This document shows, piece after piece, positions 13,501-24,931 of a DNA stretch of 64,000 nt. The translations under genes were made by a program, and so were the position numbers. The DNA lies in assembly GCF_001625305.1 (NCBI RefSeq), contig NW_017804631.1, positions 1,076,740-1,140,739 of the forward strand, read 5' to 3'. The notes beneath the pieces were generated by a model. The model saw only the letters and a list, made by a program, of their open reading frames with translations. It was not told where the DNA came from and did not search any database. Numbering within the stretch: position 1 is the stretch's first letter; the number at the start of each line of letters is the position of its first letter. The stretch is from Branchiostoma belcheri (taxonomy: Eukaryota > Chordata > Leptocardii > Amphioxiformes > Branchiostomatidae).

Positions 13501-16500
13501 TCGGCGTAACACACATCATAATTGTTGAGTTATAGTTTCCCACTTTGTAACGTTTAAATCGTTGACATAACTTTACAGTAGCGTGGCATATCCTGACATA
13601 TTACTCATTACAGAAGCATTCATGACAAATCTCCACTCATATAAGACATTTCCTCCCCATTGTGTGGGCCGTTTCAGCTGTGTTCAGCCTCCAGTCTTAA
13701 GAGCACGTATTTTTGATCACACAAACTTCATTCTTTTATGACGAGAGCCGCTCCGAGGGCACAACTGTGCACACACAACATTCACACGGGCTGTGTACTC
13801 AGCTCCGGCCACTACCTGCGACTAGGTTTGAATTGTGGTGTTTCTAGGAGCCGGGCCCGTCTCTCAATAGAATGTTTGGGACAAGAGGTTACCTCGCCAA
13901 TTAGGTAAAGGAAGGGAAGGGTGCTCCAGGTAATTGTGGCGAGGCTTTGTTGTTGTTACAGTTTGTAGCAACCGATCGTTAGAATCGCATCAAAGGGCGC
14001 GAAATTGTGTTGTTAGGCACGTCTAGTGGAGTCGTAAATTACACCTTAGCAAGCTAGGGGGTCTGGAGAAGTCGGGTCTTAAGGGATCAGTTTGCGAAAT
14101 CATAGTGCTGTGATGCTTAAACACCACCGTTTATAATGTAGTGCAGCATTCATGATACTGACACTAAATACTTATACTTGTGAAGTAGTTAATAAGGGCG
14201 CGAAATTGTGTTGTTAGGCACGTCTAGTGGAGTCGTAAATTACACCTTAGCAAGCTAGGGGGTCTGGAGAAGTCGGGTCTTAAGGGCTCTGTGTGCGAAA
14301 TCGTAGTGCTGTATGTAACTACCGTTTAAAATGTAGTGCAGCATTCGTGATACTAATACGTATGATGTACTGTTAATCATATATACTGATAGTTATGATG
14401 TACAGTTATATAACTAATAAAGTCTCATTTGGCGAAATAGCACTAGCAGTGTGTGTAACGCTTAAGCACTGACACAGGTTCTAATGTGGTGCAACATTTC
14501 ATGACGCTAATACTAAATACTAATACTTATGATGTAGTTAATAAGGGTGCGAAATTGTGTTATTAGGCACGTCTAGTGGAGTCGTAAATTACACCTTAGC
14601 AAGCTAGGGGGTCTGGAGAAGTCGGGTCTTAAGGGCTCTGTGTGCGAAATCATAGTGTTGTAACTACCGTTTAAAATGTAGTGCAGCATTACGTGATACT
14701 AATACGTATGATGTACTGTTAATCATATATACTGATAGTTATGATGTACAGTTATATAACTAATAAAGGCTCATTTGGCGAAATAGCAGTGTGTGTAACG
14801 CTTAAGCACTGACACAGGTTCTAATGTGGTGCAACATTTTGTGACGCTAATATTAAATATTAATACTTATGATATAGTTGATAATGGCCCGAAATTGTGT
14901 TGTTAGGCACGTCTAGTGGAGTCGTAAATTACACCTTAGCAAGCTAGGGGGTCTGGAGAAGTCGGGTCTTAAGGACTCATCAGTTTGCAAAATCGTAGTG
15001 TTGTGATGCTTAAACACCACCGTTTATAATGTACATTCATGATACTGACACTAAATACTTATACTTGTGATGTAGTTAATAAGGGCGCGAAATTGTGTTG
15101 TTAGGCACGTCTAGTGGAGTCGTAAATTACACCTTAGCAAGCTAGGGGGTCTGGAGAAGTCGGGTCTTAAGGACTCTGTGTGCGAAATCGTAGTGTTGTA
15201 ACTACCGTTTCAAATATACTTATACAGTTGATGTACAGTTAATATATATACTTATACTTATGATGTACAGTTATATAACTGATAAAGGCTCATTTGGCGA
15301 AATAGCAGTGTTGTGTAACGCTTAAGCACTACCACAGGTTATATATAATGTATGGCAGCATTTAGTGACACTAATACTAAATACTAGTACTTACGTAGTT
15401 GATAAAAATCTAATGTGCTGAGTTATATAGTTGATGAATGGCTTGGCGTGCGAAATTACAGCATGTGACGTTTAAGTACTACCACCGTTTATAATGTAGT
15501 GCAACATTTCCTGACACGTATACTAAATGCTTATACTTAATGATAGAAAAATCTAATGTGCAGTTATGTAGTTGATGAAACGATTGTTACAATGACTAGT
15601 CATTAAACAATTGATGGCAATTAAATTAAACAATGACAATGGCAATGCATTTTATTGCATATCCATGCCCCATTGGGGTTAAGTGTATTGAGTTAGTTAT
15701 AGGGGAGTAACAGAGAAACATTTTACCTTACATAATTCCCCTTTAATCCCACAATTTGTACATAGCAAACTCTACCCACGGTAGCCGGTCTACATACTGT
15801 ATTTGTATCTGTATAGCCGGTATAACCGCCTTTCGGCGTAACACACCAGCTTCGCAGGCACGTGGCGCGGCGGCAGCTGGCTACATTACACCGATCGACT
15901 TGTTACACCTAGCCCTTGAACATCTAGACATTGTTTAAAGCTATCTAATGACAATGCCCATACTGTACTTGGTGACAGCGAGTTCCACTCTGCAATAGTT
16001 CTAGGAAAGAATGAATTCTTGAACACCTCAATCCTTGGTTGATAACTATGGTACTTGAAGGCATGGCTATTTCTTGTTCTCTTCTGGGCTGGTATTAGGT
16101 ACTTAGTAGTTGGTACTCTGCTACTTGAATGCATGGCTATTTCTTGTTCTCTTCTGGGCTGGTATTAGGTACTTAGTAGTTGGTACTCTGCTACTTGAAT
16201 GCATGGCTATTTCTTGTTCTCTTCTGGGCTGGTATTAGGTACTTAGTAGTTGGTACTCTGCTACTTGAATGCATGACTGTTTCTTGTTCTCTTCTGGGCT
16301 GGTATTAGGTACTTAGTAGTTGGGACGTCCACCAGTTTTATTAGTCAGTTTGTACACCATGCAAAACTTCTACCGTTCTACCGTCAATGTTGACCATCGT
16401 GTCCTCGACCTTCAGAACGCCAGGGTTGTTGGCGTGTCTTTTTGAGTGGACAGTCGTTGATATGCACTGAAACAGAACCAACATGCAAATATTTTCGTGA

Positions 16501-17587
16501 GAAAGGACAAAAGACTTTTGTGCTAAGCGATCTTGACAGAAGAAAAAATACGGGCGCGTGCGTCTGAATAGCAATGACCTAGCAGAGCAATAAGATAAGA
16601 ATGTTGTCCGGTTTTGTCCGTGAAATTGAGACAAGGCAGTGACTTATTGTCCGTTGAACTTGTAGAAGCTTACTTCATGATCTTGCATGTGTTTTTACAG
16701 GACCACCTGGTGTTAAGTGTTACGCCGCCTACTGCCGGCCGCAGAACTGCAGTCTGTACGCTCTCCACGCAGCCCAGTTTGCGGAGGCGTCCTGTCTGTC
16801 CAGCTCTGTCCAGCCGCCTGTTTCCCGACCAGACGGACCACTGAACCAGTACCTGATCCCTCTGGCCTTCTTCATACAGGCGGTTCTGTGCTACCTGCCG
16901 CATCTTCTGTGGGATATATTCGCAGCGGAAAAGTTGAAGGCAGCGCTACTCGGCAAAAGGCGAAGCCGAAGTCATCACTCCTCCAAGAAAAAGGTCTACT
17001 TGAAGAAAGTCGAGCCACGCCACCTAACGGATCTGAAAGAAACTACACACGGCAAGCGTCCTGCGACTCCAGAACTGAAGTTCAAAGTCAGAGAGAGAAG
17101 CACTATCACGAGATACTACCGTCTCAGAGAGGTTGTCACAATGCTCTTGCTCATTTTCTTCCTCTTGTACTATTGCCTGTGCCCCGTACATCGTTTAGAA
17201 AACATCTATGATTCTTTCGTGTGCATCGTTCACGAGATACCAGTGACCTGTTCTCTTGGATCCGGACAGACGTTACGTATGGCCTGGATCATCAACATCA
17301 CCATCCTGATCACGGGAACTCTCGTGCTGCTGTACCACGTGATCACCACGTTCCTGTGGCACGACGGGAAGGTCGGCTTCGAAAATGGCGGCGGCAAGGG
17401 TTCGAAACACCACCACAGTAGAGAAGCAGCCTACGCCGAGGAGCAGCTAACACAAGCGTGGGACGCGTGTGGTACTGAGTTAAACGGTTCTGCGAGCGAC
17501 ACAAAACTGTTGGCCATGTTTTCAGAGTCAAATCCTGGCCTTTTCATGGGCTACGGGAACGTCAAACTTGCAAAATCTACTGTATAA
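7581..17587 (+). CDS. Innexin/pannexin-like gap-junction or hemichannel protein
   Basis: Two exons, 7581-7725 (donor cacag/gtaag) and 16701-17587 (acceptor tttttacag), join in phase 1 to give 343 residues; stop at 17585-17587. The ATG at 7581 is the first after an in-frame stop at 7524. Family features: TM1 about 26-47; the junction to loop 1, VTGPPGVKC, resembles the innexin pattern VG-PI-C; TM2 about 99-122 (IPLAFFIQAVLCYLPHLLW) is typical of the family; TM3 about 192-211; loop 2 has C223 and C232 in the pannexin-like context FVC-x(8)-C; TM4 about 242-268. The cytoplasmic loop is basic and the short C-tail has a His cluster. Such proteins form plasma-membrane channels for ions and small metabolites. 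Loop 1 is unusual: four Cys (55, 60, 65, 80) and one sequon NCS at N64. Innexin versus pannexin naming needs a tree. Confidence 0.8.
7757..8095 (+). repeat. Two-copy tandem duplication in the channel-gene intron
   Basis: Units at about 7757-7910 and 7940-8095 share cttctgttcttactaggccg, then agacacgtacaaa, acgttacttttgg and ggcgcactacc-like blocks with scattered substitutions. Confidence 0.7.
8100..11029. other. Intron sequence without recognised features
   Basis: Part of the 9-kb intron of the channel gene. Only short random open frames; no exon, RNA gene or clear repeat was recognised. Confidence 0.5.
11030..11560 (+). repeat. Three-copy tandem repeat, about 185-bp unit
   Basis: Copies start near 11040, 11226 and 11410. 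Each holds a variant of agtaaacgtgtgtaaggt, then taattggcttaaagttccg and ctcccacacttaaaactgaa. Substitutions and small indels show it is not recent. Confidence 0.75.
12440..12535 (+). repeat. Interstitial telomere-like tract
   Basis: Degenerate repeats of gttagggttagggttggtat type, i.e. TTAGGG units with interruptions. TTAGGG is the usual metazoan telomere unit; this is a short internal tract. Confidence 0.65.
12988..13452. mobile_element. hAT-like MITE with 8-bp target duplication
   Basis: Termini TAGGGCTGCG and CGCAGCCCTA are inverted repeats, flanked by CTAGTACA on both sides (12980-12987 and 13453-13460). An 8-bp duplication with this terminus fits the hAT superfamily. No transposase frame. 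It contains a 24-bp perfect palindrome centred on ggtccggacc. The flanking DNA (12829-12915 versus 13517-13600) is itself a tandem duplication. Confidence 0.8.
13462..13518 (-). mobile_element. LINE family-1 3' terminus fragment
   Basis: ctgtatctgtatatccggta plus accacccttcggcgtaacac is the 3' end shared by the copies at 15793, 18951, 21424, 28060 and 62289. It directly abuts the hAT target duplication. Confidence 0.65.
13995..15600 (+). repeat. Higher-order satellite with five near-invariant 90-bp blocks
   Basis: A block of about 90 bp (begins gggcgcgaaattgtgttgtt, ends gaagtcgggtcttaagg) occurs at 13995, 14196, 14545, 14885 and 15083. Spacings are 201, 349, 340 and 198 bp. The sequence after each block is of two types: a short one (copies 1 and 4) and a long one (copies 2, 3 and 5), giving an A-B-B-A-B order. 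Blocks differ at only a few bases, while the AT-rich spacers have diverged. Degraded spacer-like units continue to about 15600. Confidence 0.85.
15793..16330 (-). mobile_element. LINE family 1, 3' stump with internal 70-bp minisatellite
   Basis: On the minus strand the frame ends with a reverse-transcriptase C-terminus (PTTKYLIPAQKRTRNSHAFK, then FFPRTIAEWNSLSP). This is followed by the 3' UTR gctggtgtgttacgccgaaa-like sequence and an (ATACAGAT)n tail. This C-terminus is typical of CR1/L2-type non-LTR retrotransposons. At 16051-16325 a 70-bp segment of the coding part is tandemly repeated about four times. The element is 5' truncated. Confidence 0.75.
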
Positions 17588-18324
17588 AGTTTTGTACAAT
17601 GTTTTTAAGAATTTTCTAGAATTTTGTACAGTTTTTGTTTCTTTAATGTTTGCATAATTTGTATAACGTTTAGCTACTTTATTCATGGTCAGTAAACCAT
17701 AATTACAAATCATCAGAAAGTAAACTTCTACCTGTAAGTTGTGCTTCATTTAAGAAGTGCACGGACAAGGGCAACTATACTACTGGTACTTGTTCTATCC
17801 CAGTTTTGAGTTGTGTACACATAAACGTCAAACAATTTTTACAATTTTACAGATTTACAATTTTGATAAAGAATGGAACAACTATAGTAACTTTGTAGCC
17901 GCTGGTGGTGTCTTTTTGTGTTTCCGTTTCTTTCATTGCATCTTCTTCTGTATCTGTCTAGCTGGTATTTTCTTAAGTTTACCTTGCGGGATGCTTGGCA
18001 AATTGCCATTCAAAAAAGCTTTTACTTCTACTCCGTGGGCATTGTATACCGTCAGGGATATAAAAACATTTGAAAACTGCAGGGGAAGAACGGTTCAAAG
18101 ATTTATACCTGTTTACACCATTTTTCAACTAGAAGCTGCGACCGCAGAGCAACTCATTTAATTTCATAGAGCGACTCACAGGGCGACCCAGTGAGTTTCA
18201 TAGATGAACGAATTTCTCATCTTTTAATGACCCTTTGTTGCCTTTCAATCATACTAAAACAACATATTCCAATTATAGAATCAAGGTCGCACATACAAAT
18301 CCAGGTTTGCATGATTGTTTAACG

Positions 18325-18480
18325 CTCGTTCGCTTCAGAACCAAGAGGTCCCGGGTTCGAACCCTGCTATGCCACCGATCTTGTGACCTTGGGAAGGGCA
18401 CTTCACACGACTTTTCTCCCTTCATTCAGGTGAAAATGAGTACCGTTACATTGCTCTCTGCGTTGGTGACGGTATAAAAA
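18325..18480 (+). mobile_element. tRNA-derived SINE, family A, partial
   Basis: ccaagaggtcccgggttcga is shared with 34107-34350. The B-box ggttcgaacc is intact and is followed by tgccaccgatcttgtg and aagggcactt. The A-box end is lost and the 3' part differs. Confidence 0.65.
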
Positions 18481-18950
18481 TAGGTGTGTACCGTCACCAC
18501 GTCTTGTGATTAAATGTTGGAATAAATAAAACAAAGCCTCATGCAGCGATAGTTGGCACCCGTAGGCACTCCGTAGGCATGTATGACAGACGTGATGACG
18601 CTAAAACACTGTAGGTATCGAAAGATTACGAGATTTACCGCTGTTCAGATGGAGAGATATAGCCTTACATCAACTTACGTCTGACTTGTTTTGTTCATTC
18701 ATGAGGCATTAAACAAAATAAGTTGACAAGACAAAGTAGCGAGATATCAAAACCTAGAAGTCAACTTATCAATAATATCTGATCGTAATATTCATCGTAT
18801 TTCATTACTTGTGTCACAAAGCCGCTTTGAAGCACATAATCTTGTCATTTCATCATTTGAAACACGCCCCTCAACATACAAAATGTCATACAGATCCATC
18901 CACAACTTTTTGAGTTATGCTGTTCACGAACAGACCCTAAAACATACTTT

Positions 18951-19290
18951 CTGTATCTGTATAGCCGTTATAACCGCCCTCCGGCGTACCCAGCTTCGCA
19001 GGCACGCGGCGCAGCGGCACTAGCTACATTACACCGAGCGACTTGTCACACACAATCTTTGCACATTTAATTGCAGGAGTTGTTTAAAACTTTCTAGTGA
19101 TGACGCTCCAACTGTGCTTGGTGGCGACGAGTTCCACTCTACTATAGTTCTTATAAAATACGAGTTTTTGAATACCTCAATTTTGGTTGATAACTTTGAT
19201 ATTTGAAGGCATAACTGTTTCTTGATCTTTTCTGGGCTGGTACGATCAGATGCTTACTAGTAGGTACGTCCACTTTTGTATCGACTGCGG
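18951..19290 (-). mobile_element. LINE family 1, 3' stump
   Basis: Same 3' UTR (agccgttataaccgccctcc) and diverged reverse-transcriptase C-terminal coding sequence as 15793-16330, minus strand, 5' truncated. Confidence 0.65.
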
Positions 19291-19525
19291 GTTTTGACCT
19301 AGTGTAGAACAAACAGGTGCACATGGGCGTACATGTACAAGAGGTTATTACGGTTCTTCCGGAGCTTGATTGTCAATTATCCTGGCCTGACTACCCTCCT
19401 CCCTGACCCTGGTAACCTGGCCGCTAATGGTTAGTCAGGGTACTGCCCGGGTGGATTTGTACATGGCATTCCTTTTGATTTTTCGTGTGCATCTCTTCAC
19501 TTGTGCTGGGCGTATTTAGCCTCTA

Positions 19526-19695
19526 CCAGGCTTGGGGAGGCAGCTGGAAAGAGTAGAAATCGGTCAAATAGAGAGATAACATGCCGAGGGAGTTGGTCCG
19601 CGGCAAAATGTAGTCTCTAGCAGACCAACTCCCTCGGCATGCTATCTCTCTATTTGACCGATTTCTACTCTTTCCAGCCGTCTCTCGAAGCCTGG
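19526..19695. repeat. Long near-perfect hairpin (about 73-bp arms, 24-nt loop)
   Basis: Left arm 19526-19598 starts ccaggcttggggaggcagct; right arm 19623-19695 is its near-perfect reverse complement, ending cgaagcctgg. The loop is 19599-19622. It could be a foldback element or a transcribed hairpin; no coding potential. Confidence 0.85.
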
Positions 19696-19788
19696 TAGCT
19701 AATCTAGGGCGTAACCACCACCTCCTCACACACACACACACACACACGCACACATACAGAAAGAGAGAGAGATGCAAATACACCAGGT

Positions 19789-19806
19789 CCTGTCCTTGGT
19801 GCTGAA
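19789..19806 (-). promoter_or_regulatory. RE1-like 18-mer
   Basis: On the minus strand it reads TTCAGCACCAAGGACAGG, next to a (CA)n tract. It matches both half-sites of the vertebrate REST element apart from the variable centre. Function is not shown. Confidence 0.5.
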
Positions 19807-20469
19807 CACTATGTGCACACTCATACCCGCGCATTTTATGTTTCGACTAACGGAATATTATGTTCCCCAAAGTTTGAGACCTTCTGGCAACAAAAGAAAT
19901 GGTCAAATCCTGCATCCGGCTGCTTTTGGCTGAAGGCCTAAAAAGATTTTGAATATCTGCGTAGCTTAGAGAACTGCACACTAAAGAAGGTCGATTTATG
20001 GGAGAGAAAATTATAGCGATAGTACACACTGGAATGGCCTGAAGAAATGCGTTTCTAAAACCACCCTGCGAGGCGAGGTTTAAACATACTTTACAATACA
20101 TTTTGATTGATTCTATTGTAACTTATGAAGGATGGTATAAAGCTTTATATTTCATAAAATGGAGACTATGCCGGACTGGGAGGGTGTGGAACAGTCTACA
20201 GTGACTATTCCTGATCTCAAAAGTCCTAGATATGATATTCCGACTACTATTCCATAACCAATGAAATTTTATAATTCATGATAAGATATATTTATATTTT
20301 ATCATAATTCTCCCATTTTATAAACTGATATTACATTCATACAGTGCTGTACCTCTGTATTAGGTAATGGATGTAGTGAACTTGCACACCGTGATTGAAC
20401 GTGAGGTATGCAAAGTTTTAAATATATTCCTGGTTTTAAGACATCCATAGACCATCACCCTACATTGAA

Positions 20470-20660
20470 CCGCGACGGGGGCCGACATCGTCTATCAGAT
20501 ACCTTTGACCCAGTGTTGACGTCACACTTCAAAGAAGCCACGTGACAAGCTTCACTGGGTCAGTCTACTGAGGAGGACCAGAGTGACTGGTCGAAAGCTC
20601 TAGGTGAGAGAATTTTTTGTGTTGGACCAAAAGTCTTAACTTTAAACATGTAACTACCAA
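20470..20660 (+). mobile_element. Penelope-like element tail P1 with hammerhead-like motif
   Basis: Shared with 31020-31245 (minus) and 51480-51660 (plus): a gtgttgacgtcacacttc block, then ctactgaggaggaccagagt and a tail reading gtgttggaacaaaag-like. Assignment to Penelope-like elements rests on the hammerhead-like core and is an inference. Confidence 0.55.
20563..20605 (+). ncRNA. Hammerhead-ribozyme-like motif (P1)
   Basis: CTGAGGA (20568-20574), then stem II GACCAG/CTGGTC (20576-20581 with 20587-20592, six perfect pairs), GAAA (20593-20596), then G CTC with the predicted cut after C20600. Stem I GTCTA (20563-20567) pairs with TAGGT (20601-20605). Stem III is the two-base palindrome AG/CT, so it could only form between two copies. 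Confidence 0.6.
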
Positions 20661-21423
20661 CACAGATGAACTTTTATGACATCCATAGACCCGATACATT
20701 TTTGGGTTCGTCTGAGGAAAGAGCAATTTGACGCCAAGGACAAATATAGAAACGGGGATTTTGCTTGATTTGCCCAGTTTTAAGACATCCATAGCCCCGA
20801 TACATGCTAGGATTTGTCTGATGAAAGAGCAACCAAGGACAACTCTTAAATATAGAAACGCTGATTTTGCATGATCTGATACCGAAACTTTCTGCCGTCA
20901 ATTTACAGGATCAAAATCTAATCCAATCGTACCTTCTTTCTCCAGATGTGAATATTTATAAAGAGAGAGATGTGTAAATAGACAATTTTGCCTGGAGGAC
21001 TTTAAGATATCTAGAAAACAGCCGTTATCTACAATAAAGGCCGTTAAATTGTAGTTTATTTTTGTCTCGTGCCTTCGCCTCAAAAGTGGCTACTTAATAA
21101 CCCGTACCTTGAGACCCAGTATGCTTAGCTTGCAGTAATGCCTGTTTTTAGGGAAGACTTCTAAACGTAGCGACTCCATCAAGCTAACTGCCTCAAGTTG
21201 CCATGTACCTAAGCCATGTACACAAATCACGTCCATGTAAACTGCGTTCTTGTAGCCTGGAGTAACCGGGAAAACATACCCGGTCTCAGACGTAAGCCAC
21301 AGCCGCCAGCAAGATAGCTGTTTCAAACATTGATATGTACCAAATACAGAAATCCCTACCCTCAAAGCATTGAGTGGGCAGGGATTTGTAATAGGTAAGT
21401 GATATGTCATTTTTCTATTAAAC

Positions 21424-21842
21424 GTATCTGTATCTGTATAGCTTGTATAACCGCCCTTCGGCGTAATACACCAGCTTCTGTATCTGTATAGCCGGTATAA
21501 CCACCCTTCGGCGTAACACACCAGCTTCGCAGGCACGCGTCGCGGCGGCAGTTAGCTTTATCACACCGAATGACTTGTTGCACTCAATCTTTGCACATTA
21601 AATTGCAGGAGTTGTTTAAAACTTTCCAGTGATGATGCCCCAACTGTGCTTTGTGGCAGCGAGTTGCACTCTACGATAGTTCTTGGGAAATACGAGTTTT
21701 TTAGCACCTCAATTCTTGGTTGATAACTCTGATATTTGAAGGCATGACTGTTTCTTGTTCTTTTCTGGGCTGGTATCAGATACTTAGTGGTTGGTACGTC
21801 CACCAGTTTATTAGTCATTTTATACATCATGCATAGTGTGGA
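21424..21842 (-). mobile_element. LINE family 1, 3' stump with duplicated tail
   Basis: Best-preserved reverse-transcriptase C-terminus in the window on the minus strand (MMYKMTNKLVDVPTTKYLIP, later YFPRTIVECNSLPQ). The 3' end atacagatacag is present twice (near 21424 and 21479), as if the tail were duplicated. 5' truncated. Confidence 0.75.
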
Positions 21843-22228
21843 CATTTTTCAGACCACAGACGTCTTGTGGTAGTGAGTTCTAGACAAGTGAATTAGAGAC
21901 AGAGACTATGGGCCTCATGTATATGTCTCTCAAGGGCCTGGGTACCACTAGGAGAAGTACTTAGTCAGGTGCTCTGGGTAGCTCTGCCCCTGTAGTAGGT
22001 GAACAGTCGGCTATTCAAGACCAATTATGCTTCATGTCTTCTAGAGAGGGCCGCCTATTATGATGCTTTTAAACTACTAATGTATCGTCCAAGGGGTGCT
22101 AGATAGCAGCGGCAAGCTGTTTTGTGTATACTTTCGTGCTGACACCTTCGACGCCAGGCAGTGTGAGTTGGCGCACTGTAATTGTCCTCTGGGATCTGGA
22201 AACAGTATTGTACACACGCAGTGCCTCG

Positions 22229-22572
22229 CCCGCGCATGAATTTGCGGCCGTTTAAAAAAAGTTTTCGACCATACTATAAATCGTAGCAGCAGCTAAATGA
22301 TTAGATATTTGCCATAAATTAAAAATATTGAAATATTGGAAAACGATGCTAATGCCATAGAATTCCAAAGGAAAAGAAGGAAATGTGAAAAAAGGAAAAT
22401 GAAGAGTCTATTTTTCTGCCATACCATATTCTGTGTGTTCTCTGTGACATTTGTTCTACCTTCATGACTACATAGATTTCAATTCTTTTGCGACTTTTTT
22501 TTTCATTCGCACGCTCGCATCAGTTTTGAGGTTCCCAGAGGATGTCTTCCATATAATCAAATCAACATGGCC
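22229..22572. mobile_element. MITE family 1, left-truncated copy
   Basis: Shares the interior and the right end (ataatcaaatcaacatggcc) with the complete copy at 5699-6096. The left terminal repeat is missing. Confidence 0.7.
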
Positions 22573-22697
22573 TTACAGTACCTTAAGTTAATGGTGTAGT
22601 TGTACTGCCCAGGGTCCATAACGGCAAAGCTTGAGAGTCAGGTTCTTAATGGAGTCACCAGAGGCTTCGGCAAAGTGGCTTCCGGTGATCCGCGAAC

Positions 22698-22855
22698 TCA
22701 GCGCGTCTTCTATCATGATTTGTATTGGCAGCAGGAGGTCGCTATACCTGACTCTGATTCGTGAGGACGGTTAAAAAGACTGAAAACAATTACCTTCGCC
22801 TAGGTTATGTTTTCATGTGTGTGTGTGTGTTTGTGTGTGTGTTTGCGTGTGTGCG

Positions 22856-22887
<32 letters not shown>

Positions 22888-23097
22888 TGTGTGTGTGTGT
22901 GCGTGTGTGTTTTTTGTATGCAAAGCATTCAGCACTAAGGACAGGACCCGGGATACTAGACTCTCTCTCTCACGCGCGTCTTCTATCATGATTTGTATTG
23001 GCAGCAGGAGGTCGCGAACTGACTCTGATTCGTGAGGGCTGGAATTTTGACAGTTAAAAAGACTGAAAACAATTACCTTCGCCTAGGTTATGTTTTC
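22698..23097 (+). repeat. Two-copy tandem duplication with GT-rich spacer
   Basis: tctatcatgatttgtattgg through ttaccttcgcctaggttatg occurs at about 22698-22815 and 22974-23097, separated by a (GT)n tract containing an RE1-like copy. Confidence 0.75.
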
Positions 23098-23419
23098 GTG
23101 TGTGGGGGTGGGGTGGGGGGGTGGATAGTGTTCAGCACAAAGGACAGGACCTTTTTTGTGTGTGCAAGTGTGTGTGTATGTGGGGGTGGGTGCGTGAGCG
23201 CTCGTGTGTGTGTAGATAACACAACGCTGGCTTCTATTCAAAATACACGTACGAGGAAAATTTCTAGTCGTTTCTGTGGAGGCAGTTCAACAGGATACCA
23301 GGATATAGCCTTGAAAAGCAGTCATCTAGAGTAACGGTCACTCCGAGTAAATTACTAGTATTTCGGTCCAGTTTCAGTCAAGTGAGCGCGCGCGCAAAGC
23401 ATTCAGCACCAAGGACAGG
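22928..23419 (+). promoter_or_regulatory. Three RE1-like 18-mers upstream of the plus receptor gene
   Basis: Positions 22928-22945 (one C-to-T change in the left half-site), 23131-23148 (one change) and 23402-23419 (perfect TTCAGCACCAAGGACAGG). Two sit in (GT)n-rich sequence. They lie 1.8-2.3 kb upstream of the ATG at 25179. Confidence 0.5.
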
Positions 23420-24931
23420 AGCCGGAGTACTATTTTCAATGGCTCAACAACCATATAATCATTTCACGATGGTGATGCATGTAGTCTCATACACACATGT
23501 GTTGAACTCCAAATGAAATCTATGACTACGATTTTAGTAATTAAAATGCAATATACTTTCATAACCCGTATCACACGTGTTTCTGTATCATTAAATGTTC
23601 AATGAATTATGAATGCTGAGCATTATAATATAAGCCTCATTTCCATCACTGATTATCCGTAATTTTAACCTTAAGTTGGAAAATTTTAGATTATCTTACA
23701 TCTTCCAGTACTTACGTCTTTCTTATGATTAATAATCATTGACAATACGCACATTTCGACACCCATCATAAAAGTAAAATCCATTGGAATTGGTACCAAA
23801 TTAAAGCCTACTCCAAACGCCTGAGTTTAGGAGATAGCGTTGTCTGGTGTACATGGTTGCCTGTCATAATCCTACCTACTTCTGCTGAAAATGTGAAGGT
23901 TATTTGGCACCAGCATTTAAATGTTAAGGTTTACATACAATGGTTATAACGTGTTACGGCAAATGTTGTGTGAAACATTTGCCGTAACATTCTCCAGACA
24001 GTTGTTACCTGTCTCCTGTTACTGTATTGCAATGAGTAGTATAAATGATTGTAAAAGCAATTAGCCTTCGGGTATGATTTTGGAAAATAAAGTTTCACTA
24101 ATAATTAATTCTATCACAATTGTGTATCAGTCGGATCTTTTGTATGCGACGATGTCTTGCAACAATTTCTGTTTCAGTGCATTCCGTGCTATTCAAAATC
24201 TACATGTATCTTGGTTTGATCGTATTGCTTCATATTTTGCGCCAATTCGTTTATCTAATTTGATCCCTTTCGTTCCCTTTTTGGTATCTTTTACGCCATT
24301 TAGCACTCTGCCTAGAACATAGCATTTCATATTTACATATATCTACATATTTCATATTTACATATATCTACTATAGAATATATTCGGACACGAAGCCAAG
24401 CCAAGAGACAAGAGATATCTACTCACAAAGCGAATGTTAAACCCAAGACGAATTGAATTGTGTTTCCATAACTCCATTGCGCAAGTCGTAGGCGCGGCTC
24501 ACCGAATCACATGCGCGTGCGAGCTCAGACCGTGATACCCGTGTTTGGTAAGAAGTGTACTCTGTACTCGCAGTCCAGATTCCATCCTTACAGAGGTATC
24601 TTTAACGTTGTTGATATAGAACGCTATAGCCTTTCGTCTTAACTGCTTACTCAAGGTATTTGCAGGAAGCGGTTAGGCTCCTTTGTTCCGTATGAAGCTG
24701 TGAGGGCTTCGTTGCTTGGTGTTGCTTTTTTTCCAGAAGAAGTCGGCGACTGTTTCTTAGAAATCACTTGCGGTGTGGTCACATCCGTCGTTGGTCGTAG
24801 TAGTATTTTGATGCCGTGAGGCTGTGATGGAACCAACCGCCTACAAGGATCTAAGACATTTCCGCGACATCGTAGCTGAATTTTGTACGACATATGTACA
24901 ACCGTCTCAAGAACGTCTTCCGTTCGCGAAC

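Noticed and set aside
17757-18161. 134-codon frame downstream of the channel gene, hydrophobic
   Set aside because: Begins with a non-ATG codon, has no recognised domain, and sits in AT-rich 3' flank.
18497-18535. AATAAA near 18520 as the polyadenylation site of the channel gene
   Set aside because: The surrounding sequence (cttgtgattaaatgttggaa) is a dispersed repeat also found near 32166 and 50988, so it is more likely an element tail.
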